DNA of 64,000 nt from Variovorax sp. OAS795 (GCF_040546685.1 NZ_JBEPOH010000001.1:2790001-2854000), one strand, 5' to 3'. Positions 16,680-26,025 are shown, counted from the stretch's first letter. Made by a program: numbers and translations. The notes: generated from the letters alone by a model not told the origin.

Positions 16680-17597
16680 ATGAAGTCCATCGTCGACGCG
16701 GCCTGGCACCACTTCGTCAAGGTGGCGGAGCTGGGGTCGGTGTCGCGCGCGGCCGTGGCGGCGGATGTTCCGCAGTCGGTGGTGAGCCGGTGCATCGCCC
16801 AGCTCGAGCGCGACGCGGGCTCCCCCCTGTTTCGCCGCACCGGACGCGGGGTGGTCCTGACCGAACTCGGCGAGCAGCTGTACCCGCGGATACAGCGGCT
16901 GATCGCCGAGTCGGAGAGCTTTGCCGACGACGTGCGCGCGAGCAGGGGCGTGCCGGTGGGCGACGTGCGCCTGGGGCTGCTGCCCTCCACCGTGCCATCG
17001 CTCGCGGGTCCGCTTTACCAGCGCGTCCTCAAGCAGTTTCCCCAGGTGCGATTGCACCTGACGGAGGGCTCCAGTTCACAACTGCAGGAGATGCTGGACC
17101 AGGGACGACTGGATCTTTCCTTGCTGCTGCGTGACGGTGGTGAGGCGAGCGCGGACGAGCCCGTCTTGATGGAAGGCGCGCTTTGCCTCGTGGCCGCCAG
17201 CAACGACCCGCTCGCAGGTCGGCGGGAGATTCGCTTCGAGGAAGTCACCCGGCTGCCGCTGGTGCTGCCCGCCGAACCTCATCCGCTGCGCGAGCGGCTG
17301 GTCGTGCTGGCGCGCAAGATGGGGCAGAGCTTGCGTGTCGTCGCCGAGGCGAATTCCATCCGGTTGCAGCACGAGATCGCGGCGTCTGCCGCGGGCTATG
17401 CGATCACCGCCCCTTCCATTGCTGCGCACGACCAGGGCCGGCTCGCCGCATTGAAGATCGTGGAGCCGGTGCTGTCGCGCGCGATCGTGCTCGCGGTCGC
17501 CCGCCACCGGCCGCACACGCTGGCGACGCGGGAGATCCACGCGCTCTTGCTATCGATGTCCCCCGCGATCCTTTCGCAAGAAAGCTCCGGCGCCTGA
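16680..17597 (+). CDS. LysR-family transcriptional regulator
   Basis: This 305-aa regulator has an N-terminal winged HTH at about residues 15-60, with GSVSRAAVAADVPQSVVSRC and LERDAGSPLFRRTG, then a LysR effector domain. I use the ATG at 16680; a GTG at 16644 that overlaps the monooxygenase stop would add 12 residues. It lies in the same direction between the extradiol operon and the lyase-aldehyde dehydrogenase operon, so it may control either or both. A dyad 16 bp past its stop (17613-17625) could be its operator. Confidence 0.88.
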   Translation: MKSIVDAAWHHFVKVAELGSVSRAAVAADVPQSVVSRCIAQLERDAGSPLFRRTGRGVVLTELGEQLYPRIQRLIAESESFADDVRASRGVPVGDVRLGLLPSTVPSLAGPLYQRVLKQFPQVRLHLTEGSSSQLQEMLDQGRLDLSLLLRDGGEASADEPVLMEGALCLVAASNDPLAGRREIRFEEVTRLPLVLPAEPHPLRERLVVLARKMGQSLRVVAEANSIRLQHEIAASAAGYAITAPSIAAHDQGRLAALKIVEPVLSRAIVLAVARHRPHTLATREIHALLLSMSPAILSQESSGA

Positions 17598-17611
17598 GCT
17601 TTCGCCGGAGC
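17584..17611 (+). terminator. strong hairpin at the LysR gene end
   Basis: GCTCCGGCG (17584-17592) pairs perfectly with CGCCGGAGC (17603-17611) around a 10-nt loop. The stem begins inside the last codons of the LysR gene. No T-run follows, so it may be a rho-dependent pause or an mRNA stability element. Confidence 0.4.
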
Positions 17612-17612
17612 G

Positions 17613-17625
17613 GATAGCTGCTATC
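17613..17625. promoter_or_regulatory. GATAG-CTG-CTATC dyad
   Basis: Perfect 5-bp arms with a 3-bp spacer lie 108 bp upstream of the DapA-like gene. ATAG...CTAT dyads fit the T-N11-A style of LysR boxes, and a LysR gene is immediately upstream. Confidence 0.35.
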
Positions 17626-17732
17626 GCGTGCGCACTCTCGCTCATCGCGCGCAGCAAACCTAAAGTGCCTTTCATCGTTGCTGTGCCTCGATGAGGACAG
17701 CGTTCCAGCCACCACAACCGAGAGAGACAAAC

Positions 17733-18752
17733 ATGCTTACCTACAAGCGCGCAGACGCGCGGGCCTGGGCCCGCGACAACCTGACCGGCTGCTCCGCCGT
17801 GACCATCCCGAGCTATTCCGCCGATCTCAAGCGCCTGAACGAACGCGGCATCCGCCATGACGTGGCGCTGGCCAAGGAACTCGGGTTCAAGCACACGCTG
17901 CTGTGCGCCGAAGTGGCCATCTCGCCGGAGGAGAACGCGCAGTTCACCGCCTGGGCGGCGGACACGGCGGGCCCGGACTTCGGCCTGTTCTTCCATGCGG
18001 CCTTCAACACGCTGGCGGAGAACATCCAGGCTGTGAAGCTCGCGGAGGCCGCCGGCGCCACCATGGTGCTGCTGTCCTATCCCGCGCAGTTCTGGCCGAC
18101 GACGGAGCAGGAAGTCTTCGACTACACCAAGGAAATGTGCGACGCGACCCAGCTGGGCGTGATGCTGTTTCCGTTGCCGGCCTGGGGCTTCGAGCGCATC
18201 CATCCGGCAGGCATGTCGGTCGCGCTGGTGCGGCGGCTGCTCGACGCATGCCCGAACATCGTGGCGATCAAGTCGGAGCAGGGCTTCCCGCTGCCGGCCG
18301 GCATCTGCGAGATGTACCACCACTTTCGCGACGAGGTGGTCATCAGCTGCCCGATCGAGGGCGATGCCATCCCGCTCATGAGCCTGATGAAGATGCAGTT
18401 CTCCGGCACCAGCAACACGCAGTGGATGGGCGACTACTATCCGCGCGCCTTCGAGCTGGCCCGCACCGGAAAGTGGGAAGAGGCGATGCAGCTGTACTGG
18501 CAGGTCAACCCGGCGCGCGGCGCGAACGGCGCCGCCACGCAGGCCTACATCGGCGGCACGTCGGTGCTGAACAGGACCATGTGGAAGTACCAGGACTGGC
18601 TCGCCGGCTTCAATGGCGGCCCGCTGCGGGCTCCGGCCATGCGCATCCCCGACCGGTTCCTGAAGGTGCTTCGCCAGGGGCTGGTGGCTTCGGGACTGCC
18701 GGTGACCTCCGATCCGGACAGCGCCTTCATGGTTGGCCGGCATCCCTGCTGA
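17733..18752 (+). CDS. DapA/N-acetylneuraminate-lyase superfamily protein
   Basis: This 339-aa protein is a TIM-barrel class I aldolase of the DapA family. The Schiff-base lysine is K180 in NIVAIKSEQG. The usual catalytic tyrosine segment reads MLFPLPAW here, so the canonical YN-P tyrosine is not visible. That suggests a changed mechanism or substrate, such as a hydratase-aldolase on a ring-cleavage product. The ATG at 17733 follows AGAGAGA. It opens a forward operon with a Bug receptor, a cyclodeaminase-like protein and an aldehyde dehydrogenase, consistent with an aldolase that yields an aldehyde for the last gene. Confidence 0.82.
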   Translation: MLTYKRADARAWARDNLTGCSAVTIPSYSADLKRLNERGIRHDVALAKELGFKHTLLCAEVAISPEENAQFTAWAADTAGPDFGLFFHAAFNTLAENIQAVKLAEAAGATMVLLSYPAQFWPTTEQEVFDYTKEMCDATQLGVMLFPLPAWGFERIHPAGMSVALVRRLLDACPNIVAIKSEQGFPLPAGICEMYHHFRDEVVISCPIEGDAIPLMSLMKMQFSGTSNTQWMGDYYPRAFELARTGKWEEAMQLYWQVNPARGANGAATQAYIGGTSVLNRTMWKYQDWLAGFNGGPLRAPAMRIPDRFLKVLRQGLVASGLPVTSDPDSAFMVGRHPC

Positions 18753-18796
18753 CGCGGTTGCCGGACAGCCGCTTCACAAAGAAAAGAGACAAGACC

Positions 18797-19748
18797 ATGA
18801 CACTCCTGAGACGCCGCACATTCATCGGCGGCATGGGCGGCCTGCTGCTTTCATCGGTGCACGCCGCCGAGGCGATCCGCGTGATCGTGCCCTATGCCGC
18901 GGGCGGCTTTACCGACATCGGCGGGCGGGTCATCTGCGAGCAACTGGGCCAGGTGCTGGGGCAGCCCGTGATCGTCGAGAACCGGCCCGGGGGCGGCACG
19001 CGGATCGGGACCTCCGCCGTGTTCGGCGCCAAGCCGGACGGCAACACGCTGCTGCTGACCAACATCGCCTACAGCATTCTTCCGCTGGTCGACCCTTCGG
19101 TGAAGTACGACGCGCCCACGGCTGCTGTGCCGGTGGGCATTGCTTCGGTCTATTCCATCGCCGTGGTCGTCAATGCGCAACTGCCGGTGAAAACGCTGCG
19201 GGAGTTCGTCGACTACGCACGCAAGAACCCGGGCAAGCTGACCTATGGCAGCGCCGGCCCGGGCAGCGGGGCGCACCTGGGGGGTGAGCTGTTCAAGTCT
19301 TTGACCGGCACCGATCTGGTCCACGTGCCGTTCCGGTCCACCGCGAATGCGCTCACCGAGCTGGCCGCGGGCCGGGTCGATCTCACCTTCGACGGCACGG
19401 CCCTCGAACTGGCGAAGACCGGCAAGGTCAGGATCCTCGCGGTGTCGGGCACCGACCGCGATCCGCGCTTGCCGGACATTCCCACCGTGGCGGAAGCCGG
19501 GCTCAAGGGCATGGAGAGCGAATTCCTGGCTCGGCATCTTTGCGCCGCCGGGCACGCCCGCACCGGTGATCGAGCGGTTGAACCAGGCGCTGAACACCGT
19601 CCTGCAGAAAGAGGCGCTGAAGGCGCCCTTCCGCGAACTCGGCATGGTCCCGCGTGCCGGCCCGCCAAGCCTGTTGATCGACCAGGTGCGCCATGACACC
19701 GATCTGTACAGGCGCGTCATCCACGAAGCCAAGCTGAAATTCGAATGA
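18797..19748 (+). pseudogene. Bug/TctC-family receptor with +1 frameshift
   Basis: The gene encodes a Bug receptor related to the one at 63. RRRTFIGG and a hydrophobic stretch form a signal, then VIVPYAAGGFTD starts the mature domain. The frame runs normally to GMESE at about 19522, then breaks. The missing C-terminal third (WLGIFAPPGTPAPVIERLN to KLKFE) continues in the next frame to 19748. Removing one T of the TT at 19523-19524 restores ESWLGIFAPPGTP, matching ESWVGLLAP in the first gene. Corrected length is 316 aa. It could be a real inactivating mutation or a sequencing error. The stop overlaps the next start (ATGA), so the operon is otherwise intact. Confidence 0.85.
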
Positions 19749-20788
19749 ACTCAATCAACCTCCATCTCCCCGAAGTCGCCGCAGCGGATGCGCCCGTGTT
19801 CGTCTCCTCCGAAACCGCGGCTGCCGTTTTCCAGTGGCTGCCGGCGGTGCGCGCCTTGCAGCAAACCTATGCGCGGCCGATGGGTCCGAGCGCGGTGCCT
19901 CGGCGCACCATCGCCGCGGGCGCCGCGGAGCGTGCGTCGCTGCGAACCATGACCGCGGTACCGCCGGGATCGCGCTACTACGGCGCCAAGCTGATGGGCA
20001 TGGCCTTCGGTGCGGCGGGTCGGCAGCTCGAGTACGCCGTCGTCCTGTTCGATGCCACCACGGGCTCGCTGGCCGCGATCGTCGATGGCAACCTCGTCAC
20101 GGCCTACCGCACGGCCGCCACGTCGGCCGCGGCCCTGGACCGGCTCGCGCCGGAGCGCCCCGCGAGCCTCGCCGTCCTTGGCAGCGGCCTGGAAGCGCGC
20201 ATGCATACGCTCGCCATCGCCGCGGTGCGCGAGCTGCACGAGATCAAGGTCTACAGCCCCACACCGCGCAAGTGCGAGGCCTTCGCGAAAGCCCTGGGCG
20301 CCGAGCTGGGCGTTCGCGCGCATGCCGTCGAGTCGCCCGCAGAAGCCGTGGGCGGCGCAGACATCGTGCTGGCGGCTGCGCGCTCTTATGGCGAGAAACC
20401 CATCCTGCACGGCGAGTGGCTCGCGCCCCATGCGACGGTGGTCTCCATCGGATCGACGCTGCCGGACCAGCGCGAAGTCGACAGCAGCGTGGTGGCCCGT
20501 GCCGGCCTCATCGTCTGCGACAACGTGGAGGAAGTGCTCGAGGAATCCGGCGACATGCTGGCCGCGCGGCGGGACGGTGTCGAGCCGGAGGCCAAGTGCG
20601 TCAGCCTCAACGACCTGATGTCCGGCAAGGCGAGCCACACCCGCCGCGAAGGCGAGGTGGCCATGTACAAGTCGGTCGGCTCCGGACTGCAGGACGTGGT
20701 GGTCGCCGGGATGATCCTCGACCTCGCGCGTGCCGCCGGCCTGGCGACGCCGCTGCCGATCCGATTCGAAACCAAGCGCATCGGCTGA
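19745..20788 (+). CDS. ornithine cyclodeaminase/mu-crystallin family protein
   Basis: This 347-aa NAD(P)-binding protein has the family core LAVLGSGLEARMH near residues 140-150, in a Rossmann domain, and an N-terminal dimer domain with RTMTAVPPG and YYGAKLMGM. It overlaps the preceding receptor by ATGA and the following aldehyde dehydrogenase by TGATG, so all three are translationally coupled. Family members reduce imines or ketones, or deaminate amino acids. The neighbouring lyase and aldehyde dehydrogenase suggest an imine or alpha-keto acid intermediate. True ornithine cyclodeaminase activity is not implied. Confidence 0.83.
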   Translation: MNSINLHLPEVAAADAPVFVSSETAAAVFQWLPAVRALQQTYARPMGPSAVPRRTIAAGAAERASLRTMTAVPPGSRYYGAKLMGMAFGAAGRQLEYAVVLFDATTGSLAAIVDGNLVTAYRTAATSAAALDRLAPERPASLAVLGSGLEARMHTLAIAAVRELHEIKVYSPTPRKCEAFAKALGAELGVRAHAVESPAEAVGGADIVLAAARSYGEKPILHGEWLAPHATVVSIGSTLPDQREVDSSVVARAGLIVCDNVEEVLEESGDMLAARRDGVEPEAKCVSLNDLMSGKASHTRREGEVAMYKSVGSGLQDVVVAGMILDLARAAGLATPLPIRFETKRIG

Positions 20789-22275
20789 TGCAAAGAACCA
20801 TGAAGAACCTGCTGAAAGATCCCGAACTGTTCCGCGCCGCCGCCTTCGTGGACGGCGAGTGGATCGATGCCACGCCGCACGGCAAGTACACCTTGCACAA
20901 CCCTGCCACCGATGAGCCGCTTGTCGAGTTGCCCCGCTTCAGGCAGGACGAGACGGCGCAGGCCATCGAGGTGGCGCACCGCGCCTTCCTCGGCTGGCGC
21001 AAGACCACGGCCAAGCACCGCTCCGAGGTGCTGCGCCGCTGGTACGAGCTCATGGTCGCGCACAGCGATGACCTGGCAACCTTGATCACGCTGGAGGAGG
21101 GCAAGCCGCTGGCCGAAGCCAGGACCGAGGTTCAGTACGCGGCATCGTTCCTCCAGTGGTTTTCCGAGGAAGCCAAGCGGGTGCGCGGCGACGTGGTTCC
21201 CGCGCCCAAGGAAACCCAGCGCATCGTGGTGCTGAAGGAGCCGATCGGCGTCTGCGCGGCCATCACGCCCTGGAATTTTCCGGCGGCGATGATCACGCGC
21301 AAGGCGGGGCCGGCGTTGGCTGCGGGCTGCAGCATGGTCGTGAAGCCCGCGAGCCAGACGCCGCTCACCGCACTCGCGCTGGCCGAGCTGGCGCGGCGCG
21401 CCGGCGTCCCCGCGGGTGTGTTCAATGTGGTGACCGGCAATGACACGCGCGACATCGGCAGCCAGCTCACATCGCATCCTCTCGTGCGCAAGATCACCTT
21501 CACCGGCTCGACCGAAGTGGGGCGCGTGCTGCTGGCGCAAGCCGCGGGCACGATCAAGAAGTGCTCGATGGAACTGGGAGGCAACGCACCCTTCATCGTC
21601 TTCGACGATGCGGACCTCGATGCGGCCGCAGACGGCCTGGTCGCGGCCAAGTTCCGTAACACCGGCCAGGCGTGCATCAGCGCCAACAGGGTGCTCGTCC
21701 AGGGCGGCGTGTACGACGCGTTTGCCGCCAAGCTGGTCGAGCGCGTCCGCAAGCTGCGCGTCGGCAACGGCCTGGAGCCGGACGTTCAACTCGGTCCGCT
21801 GATCGACGACGGGGCCGTGCGGAAGGTTGAGGAGCACATCGCGGATGCCGTCGCGCAGGGTGCCATCGTGCTGCACGGCGGACATCGCCATCCGCTGGGA
21901 GGCCGCTTCTTCGAGCCGACCGTCGTGACCGGTGCGACGTCGGACATGGCGCTGGCGCGCGAAGAGACCTTCGGCCCTCTCGCACCGCTCTTTCGCTTCG
22001 AGAAGGACGAGGAGGCGTTCGCGATTGCCAACGCGACCGAGTTCGGGCTTGCCGCCTATCTCTACAGCCGCGACGCCGCGCGCATCTGGCGGGCTTCGGC
22101 GGCCATCGAGTCCGGGATGATCGGCATCAACTGCGGGTTGATCTCGAACGAAGTGGCGCCGTTCGGCGGCCTGAAGCAAAGCGGGCTGGGACGCGAAGGC
22201 TCGCACCACGGCATCGAGGAGTTCCTGGAGGTCAAGTACCTGTGCTGGGATGGGCTTGCGCCCGTGTTCAGTTAA
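20788..22275 (+). CDS. NAD(P)-dependent aldehyde dehydrogenase (GabD-like)
   Basis: This 495-aa aldehyde dehydrogenase has the full catalytic set: N163 in PWNFPAA, E262 in MELGGNAP and C296 in NTGQACISA. PFGGLKQSGLGREGS near the C-terminus is typical of succinate-semialdehyde dehydrogenases. The ATG at 20788 overlaps the upstream stop by one base; an ATG at 20800 is also possible. It probably oxidises a semialdehyde from the operon's lyase to a carboxylic acid that enters central metabolism. Its 3' end overlaps the convergent exporter gene by 4 bp. Confidence 0.9.
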   Translation: MQRTMKNLLKDPELFRAAAFVDGEWIDATPHGKYTLHNPATDEPLVELPRFRQDETAQAIEVAHRAFLGWRKTTAKHRSEVLRRWYELMVAHSDDLATLITLEEGKPLAEARTEVQYAASFLQWFSEEAKRVRGDVVPAPKETQRIVVLKEPIGVCAAITPWNFPAAMITRKAGPALAAGCSMVVKPASQTPLTALALAELARRAGVPAGVFNVVTGNDTRDIGSQLTSHPLVRKITFTGSTEVGRVLLAQAAGTIKKCSMELGGNAPFIVFDDADLDAAADGLVAAKFRNTGQACISANRVLVQGGVYDAFAAKLVERVRKLRVGNGLEPDVQLGPLIDDGAVRKVEEHIADAVAQGAIVLHGGHRHPLGGRFFEPTVVTGATSDMALAREETFGPLAPLFRFEKDEEAFAIANATEFGLAAYLYSRDAARIWRASAAIESGMIGINCGLISNEVAPFGGLKQSGLGREGSHHGIEEFLEVKYLCWDGLAPVFS

Positions 22276-24680
22276 AGACTCGGATTTTCCGCTGGACGCA
22301 GGGCTGCAGCGGTGGAAGGGTACTTGGTACCCGTCGGCAGCAGGAAGTACGCGAGGGCCGGCAGCAGCACCAGCGCTCCGAGCATGTTCCAGAGGAACAT
22401 GAACGCGAGGAGCACACCCATGTCGGCCTGAAACTTGATCGGGCTCGCAACCCACGTGATGACGCCCACTGCAAGCGTGAACCCGGTGAGCATGACCACC
22501 TTGCCGGTGAAAAGCAGGGATTGGTGATAGGCCTCCGACAAGGACTTGCCGTCTCGCAGCTGCGCCAGCGTCACGGAGAGGATGTACAGCGCATAGTCGA
22601 CCCCGATGCCGACCCCCAGGGCAATGACAGGCAGGGTCGCCACTTTGATCCCCATGCCCAGGGCGACCATCAAGGCTTCCGCAAGGAAGGAGGTCAGCAC
22701 CAGCGGCAGCACGGCGACCACCACCGCACGCCAGGACCGGAACGTGACGAAGCAAAGGACGATGACAGCGCCGTAGACCAGGAAGAGCATCTGCCGCCAG
22801 GCGTCCTTGACGACGATGTTGGTGGTGGCCTCGATCCCGGCATTGCCAGCAGCCAGCAGAAAGCGAACGTCGGTGGTGTCGTTCTCTCGGGCGAATTGCT
22901 CCACGTGCTCTCGCACGCGCGTCAGCGTGTCGGCGCGGTGATCCCTGAGGAATACATACATCGTCAACAGGTTGCACGCTTCGTTGTAGAGCCCCCTTGG
23001 AGCGCCGGCCGTCACCGTGTTCAGCATGTCCTGATTCGAAAGAAACTCGAACCATTTCGGGTTTCCCTCGTTCAATCCGGTGAGGACGCGTCGATTCAGC
23101 AGTGCGAGCGTATTGGTGCTTTCGACGCCTTCCAGCTGGCGCAACTCCCACTCCAGCGCGTCGACCTTGTTGAGTGTCTCGAACTTGGAACACTGGCCGT
23201 CCGGCACCTTCACCATGACGGCGAGCACATCGCTCGAAGCGCCGTAGGCGGCATTCATGAACGCGACGTCGCGGTTGTAACGGCTGTGGGAGCGCAGCTC
23301 CGGTGCCCCTGGATCGAGATCGCCGATCTTCAGGTGCGTGCTTGCAAACATCCCTGCCACCGCCATGATCAGGCCGGCGATCACCGCCAGGCTGGCGTAT
23401 CGCTTGTGCGTGAACAGATCGAGCACGGCCCAGACGGGGTGTTTTGCCGTGCCGGGTTGCTGCGATCTCAGGCTGCGTTCCGCCGCCTTGGCGCTGACAC
23501 CGGTGTAGCTTAGAAGCACCGGCAGCAGGATCAGGTTGGTGAAGATCAAGGCGCCAACGCCCAGACTGGCCGCGATGGCCAGTTCGCGGATCGACTGGAT
23601 GTCGATCACCAGCAGCACGGCGAACCCGACGACGTCGGCGAGCAGCGCCGTCAAGCCCGCGAGAAAGAGGCGGCGAAATGTGAGCCGAGCCGCAACCAGC
23701 TTGTGCATTCCCCGTCCGACGTCCTGCATGATGCCGTTCATTTTTTGCGCGCCGTGGCTCATGCCGATCGCAAAAACGAGAAACGGCACGAGTATCGAAT
23801 ACGGGTCGAGGGCGAATCCGAGCGTCGGGAGCAGTCCAAGCTCCCACACCACGGCGGTCAGCGATGCGACCAGTACGAGCGCAGTCGATCGGAGGCATCG
23901 CGTGTACCAGAAAACCATGCCCGCCGCGATCACGACGGCGAAGCCGAAGAACAGCACCACGGAGCGCACGCCTTCGATCAGATCGCCGACGATCTTGGCG
24001 AAGCCGACGATATGCAGGGTCAGGCCTTGCGTCTCGTACTTCGTGCGAAGCTCCTCGAGGCGGGTGGCCAGCTGGGTGTAGTCGAGCGGCCGTCCGTCGG
24101 AGCCTTTTGCCAGCAAGGGGACGTAAATCACGCTGGAACGGGCGTCCAAGGCCACCAGCTGTCCAATTTCTCCGGATCGAGCGATGTTGGATTGCAGGTT
24201 CGCGAGGCTTGTGGCCGATCCGTCGTATCCGTCGGGAATCACCGGCCCACCTTCGAGGCCGTCTTCCGTGACGCCAACCCAGCGGGTCGTGGGCGTCCAC
24301 AACGACTTCATCTGGTTGCGTGCCACACCAGGGATGAGGAAGACCTCGTCGCTGAGCCGGCGCAGCGCATCGAGATATGCGGATTCGTAGATCGTGCCGC
24401 CGGGATTCGCTACCGCGATCCGCACGGCATTGCCGAGGCCGCTCAGGTCCGTCTGGTGCTTCAGGTAGTTCTGAACGTACGGATGATGGACGGGGATCGT
24501 TTTCTCGAAACTCGCATTGAGCTGCAGCCGCGTTGCCTGCCAGCCGAGCACGAGGGTAATCAGTGCGCACAGGCACATGATGACCCGCCGGTGATTGAAG
24601 ATCGCGCGCTCGAGAAACGAGCCTGAAGCCGGATTGAGTTGCAGCGCGGAATCGGATTCGCTGCCTTTGGAAGGATGCAT
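22272..24680 (-). CDS. RND/MMPL-family exporter
   Basis: This 802-aa inner-membrane protein is of the RND superfamily, MMPL-like branch. An N-terminal transmembrane helix (about 34-52) is followed by a large periplasmic domain, then two blocks of five or six hydrophobic helices near 225-400 and 620-790, the usual duplicated layout. These proteins export lipids or hydrophobic molecules using proton force. It lies 6 bp downstream of a Ycf48-like gene, and the divergent operon encodes DUF1302 and DUF1329 proteins. This four-gene set recurs together in proteobacteria, so a joint envelope function is likely. Cargo unknown. Confidence 0.85.
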   Translation of the reverse strand: MHPSKGSESDSALQLNPASGSFLERAIFNHRRVIMCLCALITLVLGWQATRLQLNASFEKTIPVHHPYVQNYLKHQTDLSGLGNAVRIAVANPGGTIYESAYLDALRRLSDEVFLIPGVARNQMKSLWTPTTRWVGVTEDGLEGGPVIPDGYDGSATSLANLQSNIARSGEIGQLVALDARSSVIYVPLLAKGSDGRPLDYTQLATRLEELRTKYETQGLTLHIVGFAKIVGDLIEGVRSVVLFFGFAVVIAAGMVFWYTRCLRSTALVLVASLTAVVWELGLLPTLGFALDPYSILVPFLVFAIGMSHGAQKMNGIMQDVGRGMHKLVAARLTFRRLFLAGLTALLADVVGFAVLLVIDIQSIRELAIAASLGVGALIFTNLILLPVLLSYTGVSAKAAERSLRSQQPGTAKHPVWAVLDLFTHKRYASLAVIAGLIMAVAGMFASTHLKIGDLDPGAPELRSHSRYNRDVAFMNAAYGASSDVLAVMVKVPDGQCSKFETLNKVDALEWELRQLEGVESTNTLALLNRRVLTGLNEGNPKWFEFLSNQDMLNTVTAGAPRGLYNEACNLLTMYVFLRDHRADTLTRVREHVEQFARENDTTDVRFLLAAGNAGIEATTNIVVKDAWRQMLFLVYGAVIVLCFVTFRSWRAVVVAVLPLVLTSFLAEALMVALGMGIKVATLPVIALGVGIGVDYALYILSVTLAQLRDGKSLSEAYHQSLLFTGKVVMLTGFTLAVGVITWVASPIKFQADMGVLLAFMFLWNMLGALVLLPALAYFLLPTGTKYPSTAAALRPAENPSL

Positions 24681-24686
24681 GATGGA

Positions 24687-25730
24687 TCAGGAGGTTGTCT
24701 TGCCGGCAAGGGGAGGGAGGAGATGCGCGCCCTCTACGCTGAGTGCGAGAAGTGCTTCTCCGGTAAGAGGCAGCACCCCGGTAAGAGGCGGAAGCGGCGG
24801 AAGCTTCATCACCTCCAGAGACGCGCCCGTGCTGGAGATCAACTGCCCCGCCTGGCTCGCAAGCACGACGCTGCCGTCCGCGCGCAGGCCGGAAGCAACG
24901 ATGGCGGCCCCCGAAGGCGATGGAAGCTGCTGCCAGGTGCTGCCTGCGTCCGCGGAGCGCCAGACATTTCCGCGCATGCCTGCAGTGATGACTTCACGTG
25001 CGGAAGGCAGTTCAAGGGTGAAAAAACTGCCCTGGTAGGGCAAGCTCAGCCTGCGGAAGCTCAGGCCACCATCGTCAGAGCGCAAGAGGAGGCCCTGTTC
25101 CCCGGCGATTGCGATGATCTGGCCGCGGCGTCGCACGGCGTAAAGATGCAGGCCCTTGGGATTGTCCAGCAGGCTCGAACGCACCGACCACGTGTTGCCG
25201 CCATCTGCGGTGGCCAGTGCGATGCCGTAGGCGCCCACGACGAACACATCGGTGGGACTGGAGACGACGAGGTCCAGCAATGGCTTGTCAGGGCCGTCCG
25301 CCACCATCCGATCGGCGGCCTGGCGCTGGGCTGCATCTCCCTCGCGCATGGCAGTTTCCTGCATCTTCGCCGCGATCACGCGTCCGTCCAGGAGGCGCTT
25401 CCAGGTCAGACCGCCATCCGTGGTGCCGAGGACGGTGCCACCGTGACCCGTCGCATAGCCTCGCCGATCATCCGCGAACGCGACGGCAGTGAGCGACACG
25501 CTGACCGGCACCTGTGCTTGCTGCCACGTGCGGCAGCCGTCGTCCGAAATCACCGCAATGCCTCTCTCGCCGACTGCCACAAAGCGGCCTCCTGCGCGCG
25601 CGACCCCAAGCAACACCGAGCGAGAGGGCGCTTGCACCGTCAAGGCGCGTCGATCCAGGGCGGGACTCACCGGGCTGGCCCAGGCACTACCGCAGGTTGA
25701 AAGGGACACAACGAAGGTGCGCCGCTTCAT
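24687..25730 (-). CDS. Ycf48/BNR-repeat-like beta-propeller protein
   Basis: This 347-aa protein has repeated D-G-G/A-x-T-W turns (TTDGGLTWKR, TADGGNTWSV, SDDGGLSF, SADAGSTWQQ), which form a beta-propeller like photosystem II assembly factor Ycf48 and sialidase BNR repeats. The start at 25730 (MKRRTFVVSL) gives a signal-like N-terminus, so it is probably exported. In non-photosynthetic bacteria, Ycf48-like proteins usually travel with RND exporters and DUF1302/DUF1329 genes, as here. It may be a scaffold or periplasmic partner of the exporter. A longer frame to 25994 crosses the promoter and is rejected. Confidence 0.82.
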   Translation of the reverse strand: MKRRTFVVSLSTCGSAWASPVSPALDRRALTVQAPSRSVLLGVARAGGRFVAVGERGIAVISDDGCRTWQQAQVPVSVSLTAVAFADDRRGYATGHGGTVLGTTDGGLTWKRLLDGRVIAAKMQETAMREGDAAQRQAADRMVADGPDKPLLDLVVSSPTDVFVVGAYGIALATADGGNTWSVRSSLLDNPKGLHLYAVRRRGQIIAIAGEQGLLLRSDDGGLSFRRLSLPYQGSFFTLELPSAREVITAGMRGNVWRSADAGSTWQQLPSPSGAAIVASGLRADGSVVLASQAGQLISSTGASLEVMKLPPLPPLTGVLPLTGEALLALSVEGAHLLPPLAGKTTS

Positions 25731-25884
25731 GTCGCGATCTCGTGAATGTGCGAGTGCCTTCCGAACCGGGAACAGCCGCAAGCCGGTTGCGGCACAGGAC
25801 ATTGTCTGGAACTCAATTGAACGTCTCCATTGCTTTTGGGGGGGCAGCGACTCGGAGCCGCGCCATGAAATCGTTGCGACCAAT

Positions 25885-25903
25885 ACGATACGGAACGGCT
25901 CGT
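25885..25903. promoter_or_regulatory. operator C: ACGATAC-N5-GGCTCGT
   Basis: The inverted half-sites match operator A when read on the opposite strand (ACGAGCC-N5-GTATCGT against ACGAGAC-N5-GTATCGA). In a 23-bp comparison around it, 17 bases agree. It sits 155 bp upstream of the Ycf48-like start. Confidence 0.55.
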
Positions 25904-25972
25904 AGAAGATATTAGGAGGTGATGTTTGGGTCGTCAATCGGGAATGCACTCGGCGTCTGTTTCGTCCCTCTC

Positions 25973-26025
25973 GGGGTAAACACCGAATCGACATTGATGA
26001 TTCGATACGTACAGTTTTGTAATTA
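25973..26025 (+). repeat. 53-bp promoter element shared with 7271-7323
   Basis: Second copy of the promoter element, starting with the same GGGGTAAACA and ending in operator D plus TGTAATTA. The two copies lie 18.7 kb apart upstream of unrelated gene families. Confidence 0.65.
26002..26020. promoter_or_regulatory. operator D: TCGATAC-GTACA-GTTTTGT
   Basis: It shares the GTACA spacer exactly with operator B, and its left half-site matches the consensus; the right half is degenerate. It lies 117 bp from operator C and 127 bp upstream of the DUF1302 start. Confidence 0.5.

Noticed and set aside
20386..24576. A 1396-codon open frame on the minus strand across several genes
   Set aside because: It is the GC-biased shadow of the cyclodeaminase, aldehyde dehydrogenase and RND genes, whose own frames have clear family motifs. 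Its translation is Arg- and Ala-rich with no domain.
24687..25994. A longer start for the Ycf48-like gene
   Set aside because: The extra 88 codons cross operator C and part of the divergent promoter. MKRRTFVVSL at 25730 gives a normal export signal.
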